NCBI RefSeq assembly: GCF_021347895.1
Contig: NC_067123.1
Location: 39,295,571 to 39,359,570, forward strand
Source of the DNA: Acanthochromis polyacanthus
Taxonomy: Eukaryota > Chordata > Actinopteri > Pomacentridae
DNA length: 64,000 nucleotides
Reading direction: 5' to 3'
Part shown: positions 54,459-64,000 of the stretch, piece after piece
Numbering within the stretch: the first letter of the stretch is position 1
Layout of the letters: every line of letters starts with the position of its first letter
Notes under the pieces: model-generated
Databases searched by the model: none
What the model was told of the DNA's origin: nothing
Seen by the model: the letters and a program-made list of their open reading frames with translations, nothing else
Translations under genes and position numbers: made by a program

Positions 54459-56079
54459 GGCCTAACATTTATTTGCCTGGGACTACTTACATATATACGG
54501 TAAAAGAACTGGCAGTACATGCATTGGAAATGAATAACAAGTCTTGCTGAAACCATGAAAATGTGGACAAAGGGGAAGGCTGTAAGACACAAACTGGACT
54601 TCAGTTTGGACCTTTTACTTGAAGGAAATTTTAATAAGTAGACCTCAGTGGGTTTTAATTGAATATGTCTGATGTAGAGTGTCAGAAGTAATAAGCTAAA
54701 TTTATATGAAATATTGACACTGGAGCAGCATCTTACAGCTCCACAGTCGAGTCAGGAATAAAATCATTTGAAAGATAAACATGTCTGATCTTTGAAATAT
54801 ATCACAGCTGGATGTAGAAAGGCTTCAGTTTTTTAATTTTACCTGAAAATGAACTTTGAAAGGTGGAGCTGGTGGTAGAAACACGGACCGCCACGGTGAC
54901 GGCCTCACAGTCTCCACAAACGATGCTGACAGGTCAATTTCATGCACGCCTGTACAGATGGAAGTTAAAAACACTGCAGCGTGACCCAAGCTGTGCCACA
55001 TTCAAAGTTTAAAAGCTTTTGGGCGACAAACACAAACCGTACACGCCCAGAGACTCCTCCTCCAGTAGATTAAAGCTTTGTATGACCGACGGAGAAACAG
55101 TCCAAGTGGAGAACAGAGGACTTTTCTTTCCTGTCATCAGCGGGATGCTCTCAGACTTTCACAGCTCTGCTTCTCTGCTCCGGTGAACTCGACCCTCGGA
55201 AGCCGTTGTGTTTTGGTTTCGGAGGCCTGACGAGCAGCACGAACGCGGCTTCAGAGGTCTTTTCACTGCAGCGGGGAGCTGAGCAGCAGGACGACACTGT
55301 GAGTAGAAAACAAAGAGCATTGATTCTGCCGGACTCAAGTGTGGGATCAATCGTTTTGGCATTTACTGTGAGCTCTGTGAAGCCTATAAGCCGCCGCTGG
55401 ACTGTGGATGCCTGTGTGTGAGGGTGTTGGTGTGTCTGTGCCGTCGTCATTATTCATGTCACACTGCTGGAGTATCTGGTGGTGGGACGAGTGTTGATGC
55501 CTCATGTGTTTGTGTGAAGCTGAGCTGAAGCCTCTGAACAGGAGAAGTTGACTGTATGCGATCACACGGTTTGTTATGATGCGATGATGGATGATGATGT
55601 TATAATCATAATGAGCCTCGTCATGAACACTGGTGTCACGGTGCTCTGACCACACCCTGGAGTAAAAAACTAATTATTTGTATAGTGCTATTGATATGAC
55701 ACTATCAGACATAGCTGTGATGTTTTCCACAGGACTGAATTGTGTCTGGAGCTGCTTCTCCGGCCTGCAGAGGAAACTCAGCGAGCCGAAGCCTCTTTAA
55801 GCAGTCAGGGTGAGCAGTTCAGGAGTGAGTCCTCCTCTCTGGCTGCCAAGGACAGGATTACCCAGCAGACAGCCTCACTGCTGCCTTCACCTCGTGGTGA
55901 CCGCCCCTCCATCCACACACCCACCGGCCCCTAACCTGATGCTAATCCTGAAGCTAACCTTAAAGCCTGCAGACAGCAAACAGAGGCGGCTGTTTGAATT
56001 CTGATGACAGCGAGTCCAAACCAAAGACAAAGAGACAAAACCAAACAACTGGGAATCTGCTTGGTTGCTAGTCAAAACC

Positions 56080-56860
56080 GATACATAAAATGACAAAAAC
56101 GAGGCACAAAACGACAAAAAGTAGACAGAAAATGACAAAAATGAGACACAAAACGACAAAAAGTAGACAGAAAATAACAAAACTGAGACACAAAATGTAA
56201 AACGAGACACAAACTGAGACACAAAACATAAAACAAGACACAAAACAACAAACCTCATACATAAAATGACAAAAACGAGACACAAAACGACAAACCTGAT
56301 ACATAAAATGACAAAAATGAGACACAAAATGACAAAAAGCAGACAGAAAATGAAAAAAATTAGACACAAAATGACAAAACGAGACACAAAACAACAAACC
56401 TCATACATAAAATGACAAAAACGAGACACAAAACGACAAAAAGTAGACAGAAAATGACAAAAAGTAGACACAAAACGACAAAACTGAGACACAAAATGAC
56501 AAAATGAGACACAAAACAACAAACCTGATACACAAAATGACAAAAAGGAGACACAAAATGACAAAAAGGAGACAGAAAATGAAAAAACTGAGACATAAAA
56601 TAGCAAAACTGAGACACAAAACAACAAAACTGAGACACAAAATGACAAAACAAGACACAAAACGTAAAATGAGACACAAAACAACAAAACTGAGACACAA
56701 AACGGCAAAATTGATACAGAATACGACAAAACAAAGACACAAGATGACAAAAATAACACATGAAATCACAAAACTGATACACAAAACAACAAAACTGAGA
56801 CACAAAACGGCAAAATTGATACACAAAAGACAAAACTGATACATAAAATGACAAAACAAT
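56080..56860 (-). repeat. About 0.8-kb minisatellite of 21-bp units
   Basis: Variants of gagacacaaaatgacaaaaa repeat in tandem, with gatacataaaatgac and gtagacagaaaatgac variants. It is related in word content to the 49.5-kb array (2 x 21 = 42) and to the inverted array at 45 kb. Minus-strand frames of 109-290 codons (Phe/Cys/Val/Leu repeats) are artefacts. Confidence 0.9.
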
Positions 56861-57589
56861 TGCTGATTAAGCTCATTTTTTTATTTAGCTCATTAGAAGG
56901 TAGTTGTTATTAAATTGGGACGGTTATTTAGTTGACATTTTAGTGATATTCAGTCATTTTTTTATTAATAAATCCTTGTTTCCATAAAAAATAATGATGG
57001 AATTTGTAAAAACATGATCAGAATGAACATAAAAACATCATTTTTTTTTTACTTTTAATAAAAACGTATGTAAGATATATCCCATGGACTTCAAAAGTCC
57101 CTCAATTATACGTTGAACCTTTTTAAAACAGCATGAAAACACAGATTTGTGAGGTGTTTTTGAAGGATTTAGAGTTGACAGTAGGAAGCAGAGGAGCTGA
57201 CAGCTACAATCAGACTCACACATGGCTGGTTTTTGGCCTTTTCACTGGAAAAACACCGGGCTTACCTCTGGAGCTGAATGATGGCTGATGTTCCTCCTTT
57301 TTTCTGTCTCTGTGAGGACATCTGGCCTGCAGAACAACCGAAGAACAGTCAGCACAGAGGCCACATTCATAGTCTTCACGAGGTTCTCTTCTTTTTGCTT
57401 TGCGACTAAAAGGCAATTTAGCGAGAAGCGTCCACCGAGGAGCCTTTCATCACTTCCTGCCGTCCCTGTTCCTGCTGTCCCTCTCACACAAACGCACGCC
57501 GGCTGCATTCACACAAACGCAGCTATAAATAGTTGTGTTTGTCTACATATGCAGATACACAACATTTCTCCTTCTTGTCAGCTCCCATT

Positions 57590-58075
57590 ATTTTTCAGCT
57601 TTTCTCACCTTGTCCCACCCGTCTCTCCCTCCTTCCTCCCCCTCCTTTGTCCTCTCCCAGCAAGAATACTAATAACCCTCCATCCTCCTCCTCATCCCTC
57701 CTTTCTCCCCTCCGCCTACTTTCTATCCAGCTCAAGTTTTTTATTCCTACAGAAGCTCATATACCCCCATAAATTTTCTCTGCTTGAATTCTTTCTCCTC
57801 ATTTCTCAGCATGACTCATAGACTTCACCCTCCTCCTTCTCCTCATCCCTCCATCACTTCACTCTCTCGGGCAAGTTTTATTTGGAAAGCATCCATGCTT
57901 GCTTGGGTTTCTTACCTCCCTCTCACTCTTTCTATGTTTCTTCCTTTCTCTCTAATTCCCATCCCTCTATTCTTCTTTACCCTCCCTCTTTTTTTTCTTG
58001 TAATCTTCTCCAATAAAAAACCTCCCACATCCTCCCCCGTCTCTCCCCCCCTAAAGACAACTTTAAATTTGCAAG
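57590..58075 (+). repeat. Pyrimidine-rich (CT) tract
   Basis: About 480 bp are rich in ctcc, cttc and cctc words with poor periodicity. Ser/Pro/Leu-rich open frames on the plus strand (57288-58080) follow from composition. Confidence 0.6.
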
Positions 58076-58644
58076 TCTGAGTCAACATTTTTCCCTGTGA
58101 TCAGAGTAAAAGGGCTGCATTAGCAGATATGGGGTTCTCAGTATGTGCAGCATTCAGGACATTATGTTGTCATGGCGATGTCTAGACTGCCAATGTGAAT
58201 TTTAAATTTTTATTTTTTTTTACCTGCAGTGTTGAATTTTGGATGGTGTCCTTTGCAAAATTGAAGAGTATGTCAGACGTATGTCAAGGCGAGGACGTCA
58301 CCTTCCAGCAGGAACCCTCGTTTTATTTCTGGCTGTCAGGCTAAAAGCAGAATGAGTCATTCTGCCTCGGACAGTCACAGACCATTGTTCCACTGTGACC
58401 GGCTACAGAAAGCAGAGTACACAAAGTATGAGCACTTTCAGGACCTAAAGTGCAGATTTACTGGTCTTATCTAGATTTTGCACATTTTCACACAATGATA
58501 ATGAAAAATAAATCTGCTTGAAATGAATTCTTTGATTCTTGGTAATTTCATTAAAAATTTCCTCTCGTTCAGGAGTGAAAATGTAAACTCTTGTTCACTT
58601 AAATCATCCCAGGAAGCCAAAGTGTTCAGGAACTGCATTTTTAG

Positions 58645-59121
58645 GTAGGGATGTCTGATATTGGCTTTTTTGCCGATAACCGCTATGCCGATATCAGACA
58701 ACTCTCAATTTCCGATTCCGATATCAACCGATACCGATATCCGTGGTTTATTTAACTAATTTTAGGTAACATCACAGATCTCCTGTGGTGGAATTAACAC
58801 ATCATGCCTCATTTTATAGTGATGCCCCATTGGATGCATTCTCAAATGCAATAAGGCTTTCAAATTGTAAACATTGTGCAACATAAGAAAAGTATTTCAA
58901 ATTAAGTTACAGAAAAAGTGCCTTTTTTTAAATACTGTCTCAAACAACAGTTCACACTGTCCCTCCCTCCTTCTATGAGTCGGTAAATGTTGGTGAAATC
59001 CAGGCATTATTTTATCAGATTTCATGATAGGCAGAAAAAAACCCGATAACAAAACAGACCGATATTACATTTTTATGTCGATATCATGCCGATAATGTCG
59101 GCGGGTCGATATTATCGGCAG
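58645..59121. mobile_element. Dispersed DNA element rich in CCGATA motifs (hAT-like MITE)
   Basis: The left end is gtagggatgtctgatattgg then cttttttgccgataaccg. The right end is gatatcatgccgataatgtc then tattatcggcag. Both ends are dominated by gccgata and its complement, so they could pair. I recognise the left-end sequence from widespread fish repeats that I associate with non-autonomous hAT elements. No target duplication was identified. Confidence 0.5.
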
Positions 59122-59984
59122 ACTAATTTGATTGGACAGACACTCGTCAGAAACAGAAAATATTCTTGAGTTAGACAAAACTTTCAATTTACTATGCATT
59201 TCCCCTAATCTGTCCACTCGTTGGACACAGTGACTGTTTTAGAAGTTTCATTCCAAGTTGTTTTGGAGGTTTTATCCAACTGCATCAAGCAAAAAGCTCT
59301 GGTGTGTGATTTCAGAGGCAGGGATTGCAGCAACAAAATCAAAACAGCAGAGAAAAGTGTGCAACCTGCGGGATTTTGCCGCCATTCGCTCTGAAGCTGT
59401 CTGCTTGTTTAGCTGCTCCTAGAGCTCCTGCAACACTTGGAATCCTCTCTGGACGTCCGCCTGCCTCTGGAAACGCATAAAAAAGTGCTCAAATAATAAA
59501 GTGTTTAAAAACTGCAAAATAATTACATTTTAACTGATTTAAATACATTCAAAAAAGCCTTGATGTGGACATTAAACATACAAATGTCTATTTTTTGCAG
59601 TGATATGACAATATATTATCTGCAATTTAACAAAACTTGGAAAATCTGTAAATAACATCAAATTATTTTGACCATTTTTCAGTCCATAATATACATACCT
59701 TTCTTTCAAATAACAGTAGAAATCTTTAAAGTAACAATTTTTTACTGATACAGTAAAAGTGGTCTAATTTAATGATCAAACGCAGGAAAATTAAGAACTG
59801 ATATTTACAAACACACATAATTTACAGTTTGGGCCGTTTTCCGATTCGCTTGTTTATGGATAAGATATAATTTATCACTTCTTTTGGGATTGTTCTAGTT
59901 GCTATCTTCAATTTAACAAAACAGGTAAATCTGTAAACAGTCAATCGTTCAAAAAATTTAAAAATCCCTTTTTTTTTTACAGAC

Positions 59985-60335
59985 TTTTATTCTGTTTTAC
60001 ATCCTGTTTATTTTAGCTCTTCTCTCTTGTTTTATTTTACTTTTAACTGTGTGGTTCTTTGGTGTGATGTCATCTCTCTAATTCTCTATTTCTCAGATTT
60101 TTTAATTTCTAATTTCCAACTTTAACTCTCAATCTTATTCTTTAATTTTTAAAACTGCCTCGCTTCTTTGTTTGTTATGATTGAGTGTATTATCATTTTT
60201 TACAACTTTAATTGACTGCTTTGACTTGTCTCCTATGTCTTGCTTGATTCTGTGTTGCATGCTTTAACTGTAAAACACTTTGTGAACGCTGTTCTTCAGG
60301 GTGCTAAATAAATAAAATTATTATAAAAATTAGAG
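59985..60335 (+). mobile_element. LINE-like 3' end
   Basis: It ends ctgtaaaacactttgtgaac then cagggtgctaaataaataaa, the familiar 3' terminus of a class of vertebrate LINEs, followed by an AT-rich tail. Upstream sequence is T-rich with no readable ORF. Confidence 0.55.
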
Positions 60336-61039
60336 TTAAAAACTGTTAGAAAAACATGAATTTTTAACAGTGCGTAAAATAAAAGCAGCTTGTAATTATC
60401 TTTTAAAATGCAACCAATTTTTTAAATGTGTGTTTGGTTTGTGACTGAATAATTGGCGGCTTTCTTAACATTCAAACAAAGTGTCCCGTATAAATGGAAA
60501 GAGAGAATTCTCTGCAGCTCAGTCGTCTGTATATTTACGGAGCGTGGAGCTGATAGTGAACTGCCGGGCCGTACTCGTATCCTCCGTCTGAAATGGAGAT
60601 GTGAGTTAATAGAGTCACTCCTTAGCTCAATCACTGTGTTTTCATATTCATACTGGGAGAGGCTTGAGATGGAGGGAGGCAGCTGGGGAGGCGAGTGATG
60701 TTTGGAGGAGGGAACAGCTGTACTGCATTGTTATAGAGACGGATGAGGGGCTGAGAGGGAAGCCCAGCTGCAGACTGAAACAGACGGCGGTGTGCTTTTA
60801 CATGCAGCACATCCAGCCTGCATCACCGCCTCACCTTTACCCGAATGGAATGAAACTTTCAGCTCCTCCGGCGATGATGAATATAAAAACGATGCATCTG
60901 ACGGTTCATCGGGGGGCGTCTGAGAGCAAATGATGAGCAAACGTGTAGCTGCCGGAGCTGACATGAAGGGGTTTAAATCTGAAGGTTGCAGAGGAATCCA
61001 TGAAAAAGTTTTTAACGAGTCTGGAGCAAGAAATGAACA

Positions 61040-61570
61040 AAAAGAGCACTTTTAAGAGTATTAGCTGTATTTTTTTTATCAGTTCACTGTATTTTACTCA
61101 TTTTCCTGTTTTGTTAAATGACAGAAAACAGTAAAATTACAGCTAAATGTATTATTTACATATTAACCCGACAAAAACACCTCAAAAACTTCAACAATGT
61201 TCACATCACAAATCTGTCTTTTTACAAATAGGGATTGCTTTTATTTGTTAATGTCTAGCTGTAAAATTACACTATTTTCATTGCATTTAATCATCAAAAA
61301 CATCATTATTTTCCTGATAATCCCCAATATTTTAAGGACTTTAATACATATGAAGGAATGAATAATTGTAAATCATTTTTTAACTGCTATTTTACAGATG
61401 TTCCTTGTTTTTTCTATTTTAAAATTACAGATGACATCCATTAAAATCACTGAAAAAAAGTATACATTTAGATGTTGACTCTATTAAGCTACTAATATAT
61501 CCACTTAAAAACATTACAAACGGTAATTTGACTGTAAAAATAAACTAAAACACCAGAATTTTACTGATAT
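61040..61570. repeat. Decayed ACAGTAAAATTACAG-type repeat
   Basis: Recurring forms such as acagtaaaattacag, tgtaaaattacac, ttttaaaattacag and gaattttactgat occur in both orientations over 0.5 kb of AT-rich DNA, suggesting an old palindromic MITE-like repeat. A similar composition is present at 59500-59960. Confidence 0.35.
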
Positions 61571-63514
61571 ATTCCATTATTTTTCTATTTTAACCCATTT
61601 TTTTCCACACATTTGTTTTAAAACGGGTTTGTCGCTGCAGTTTCTTGATAAACTTTGGTTAGGAGGTGAATCTGAAAAGAAAAACACATTTCACATGCTA
61701 ACTCTAACTTCTCTTCCAGGAACAATCAAACTCATTCTGCTGAAGGAAGCTTCAGGTCTGCCTATTCCCATGTGGTTACTTACAAATGAAATTAATTATT
61801 TTCTCTGTGTCTTTATCTGACTCGGCCAGTCGTCTGCATTTGTGTGAGCTGTGCTGCAAAAAGATGCACAGAGAGAAGAGAGAGGAGTGGTGAATGTGTG
61901 GCGTTGACGGTCAGCAGCTCATGAAAAAAAACTAAAACACAGCCTTCAGTCTCACTTTGGGCAAGACTGATTTGATACGTGGTGTAGGTTTAGTGGAATA
62001 TTTGTCCTAAAATAGCCATATTTAAAAATCTATTATGCCACATACTGTACAGTTTAGAGTGGCCAATTACAAACTTCTTCCTCCCACGCTCTGTTTTGGT
62101 GCAAAAACACCTCAAATCCGACTCCGTGTCTGACTGAGATCTCGCCAGGCAGAAAACCTCCTGGAGGTTCTTGTGAAAGTGTCAGAGAGCCTGGAGGTGA
62201 TGTACAAACAGAGCAGTGAGCTGCTGAAGGCAGGGAAACTTGAAGATGTTTTTCAGCATAAATAATTTACAATTCTGTGACTTTCTCAGTTGACTAGAGA
62301 TCATCCCATGAATCCCGTAACGCCAAACATGCCCGTGTTTATCAACCCGGTGTGTGGGGGCAAACCGAAGCACGGAACAGGCCGTGGATTTACGGGTTTA
62401 ACTTAACCTGTCTGCCTCTGGACTGCAAAATACTACAGACGACGCTGTAATATTACTGACAGGGAAGATGCACTTAATGATGGCCGACGTAAGAAGAGCC
62501 AGGTTCGCTTTCATTTAGCAGGCCACGCTAGAAGGCTACAACACTCACAGGGATTAGAGTTTATCCTGCTTCTGCTGTTTAGTTTTACACCAATAAATAT
62601 AGTGAAATGAAAAAAATACATCTGATGACTGGAACAACTCGAACCTGAAAGACTGAATCAGACTAATTAGTTTTGTCGACTCGTCTCGTCTGACTGTGTA
62701 CCTGTTGTTTAGTCGATATCATCTTTTCTGTAGCTGAAATATTTCCACACAAGTGATGACAAATGATGGTTTTCATCCAGTTATCTGTCACAATTATTCA
62801 TTTGTTTTAATAAAGACAGAAAAATAAATGAACAGCGCTCTACCTTCTGCATCAAAATCTGAAAAATAGTGTTCTTCATCTGATTACACAGAATCACAGA
62901 GAAGCTAAATATCAATAAAACTGTACCCAGAACACCTTTACTGACTGACAGACACTCTGATTTACTGATGCCGCCCAAACGCCTCACATTCAGACGACAG
63001 TAGATGCTATTAGCGGGCCGAGCACGTAGAAGCCTCTAGTCTCCATTTGGAGTCAAACAAACACTTTAGAAAGACGACATCAAACATAGAGTTTCTACTT
63101 TTGGGCATGGAACAACAGTGAATACACCTGTGATCAGAAACAGAAAAATTACAAATTCTTCAGTCACTGATAATAAACTCACCGTAGTCACTCAGTTTTA
63201 AGCCTCTGCCAGTCTGTGTCTACATCATGGCTCTACATGGAAAAAAACTGCCAGAGGAAATAAAATATCTGATTGTGATACTTGGAGATGGATTGAAAAG
63301 AATACAAGAAGATTGGTGATCAGCTAGAGAGCCGTGAAAACATACAAAGGAGGGAATATAACACAGAACAATTCCAAAAGACACAAAACAGCTGCAACTG
63401 ATGACATAAAGAGACGCAAATTCACCAGAATGTGACAAAAAGTGAGACACAACAGAGCACAAAGCAACACAGAACCTCCAGAAATGAAGCTTAAATGACC
63501 AAAAGGACACCAGA

Positions 63515-63700
63515 GGATAATCGATTATCAACTATTTTCATAACAACACAATTGATTTGACTCATTTCTTGACAAAAACTGTCTAAATCCTGTTTGCAGC
63601 TTCTTCAACTGGGATATTTCTGGATTCTTTCCTCCTCTGTGACAATAAACTGAAGATCTCTGAACAAGACAAGACATTCGAGGAAACCCTGATCCCCATT
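63515..63700 (-). repeat. Dispersed teleost repeat copy
   Basis: The segment gives gataatcgattatcaactat, gactcatttcttgacaaaa, ttctggattctttcctcctc and aacaagacaagacattcgag. It is the same family and orientation as 14575-14735 and is inverted relative to the two copies near gapdh exon 1. Confidence 0.55.
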
Positions 63701-64000
63701 TCTCACCATCCTGGACCAAACAGATGACCGAATCGTCCAGAAAATGATCCACAGATTAATCAACGTGAACAGTGGAAATCAGAGTTTCTGCGTCAGCTCA
63801 GACAGTGTGAAGGACAGCTCAGAACCTCTGCGAATGACATGCTCGCTCTTTAGCAGAAATATCCACGATAAAGAAGAGAAAAGAAACCTGATGATTATTG
63901 GGAGCTCGTTCTCTGTTCGGATGAGGAGCTGATGAGAAGATAAATTTGTTTGGCTCTGATGTAGTCCAACAACTTTGGCCTGAACTTTACCAGAACCACC

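Larger units (their letters stand above)
32830..64000. other. Right half of window: no recognisable protein-coding gene
   Basis: Apart from the transposon and repeat entries listed, I see no exon chain, conserved protein or RNA gene here. In 34340-36600, 42240-44870, 46100-49470, 52000-54170, 54460-56070 and 60340-63500 I recognise only AT-rich intergenic or intronic DNA with short spurious open frames. One possible 5' exon near 55150-55298 is discussed in the findings. The region could hold long introns of genes whose exons lie outside. Confidence 0.6.

Noticed and set aside
55887..56859. Minus-strand open frames of 109-290 codons rich in Phe, Cys, Val and Leu
   Set aside because: They result from a 21-bp tandem repeat, whose period is a multiple of three, so all frames lacking a stop in the unit stay open. 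No start context, domain or splice structure.
57288..58080. 177-codon plus-strand frame near the pyrimidine tract
   Set aside because: Ser/Pro/Leu-rich low-complexity translation of CT-rich DNA with no recognisable domain.

Overview
The window looks like nuclear DNA of a teleost fish, probably a percomorph, though the species cannot be fixed from sequence alone. Intron-split vertebrate genes lie in AT-rich, repeat-filled DNA. The repeats include tRNA-headed SINE-like elements, LINE 3' ends (L2/Maui-like, Rex-like, RTE/jockey-like), decayed Tc1 transposases, MITE-like elements and minisatellites. I see no bacterial, plasmid, phage or CRISPR features.

Only two protein-coding genes are recognisable, both on the minus strand. 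The first is iffo1 (intermediate filament family orphan 1). Its large first coding exon is at 16616-17568, three further exons are at 2036-2096, 609-704 and 307-447, and the rest lies beyond the left edge. Intron 1 is about 14.5 kb and holds most of the repeats in the left quarter. The second is gapdh (glyceraldehyde-3-phosphate dehydrogenase). Its 11 coding exons run from the start codon at 32446-32448 to the stop at 20675-20677, with a TATA box at 32760-32766 and a poly(A) signal at 20430-20435. As I recall, GAPDH and IFFO1 are also neighbours in mammals, which supports both names; here they sit head-to-tail. One gene is a cytosolic glycolytic enzyme and the other a nuclear filament-family protein. 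They share a locus, not a pathway.

The most notable observation is that gapdh carries about ten 1-2 nt indels in seven of its 11 exons, mostly +/-1 in short homopolymers, while every splice site is canonical and the protein is otherwise well conserved. The iffo1 exons have none. This suggests either a local sequence or assembly problem or a very young loss of the gene.

The right half (32.8-64 kb) shows no recognisable gene. It holds two Tc1 transposase remnants (33.2-34.3 kb, 40.6-41.1 kb), a LINE ORF fragment (37.2 kb), a 55-bp x 4 minisatellite with hairpin-forming units (39.67-39.89 kb), a 2.5-kb array of about 42-bp units with higher-order structure (49.5-52.0 kb), two related 21-bp arrays (45 and 56 kb), purine/pyrimidine tracts and several MITE-like dispersed repeats. 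Long open frames in these arrays are by-products of repeat periodicity. I found no convincing new biological system. The best structural curiosities are the nested SINE palindrome at 13.6-14.35 kb, a transposon-in-transposon insertion at 3.0-4.4 kb, and three related repeat blocks inside gapdh intron 1.
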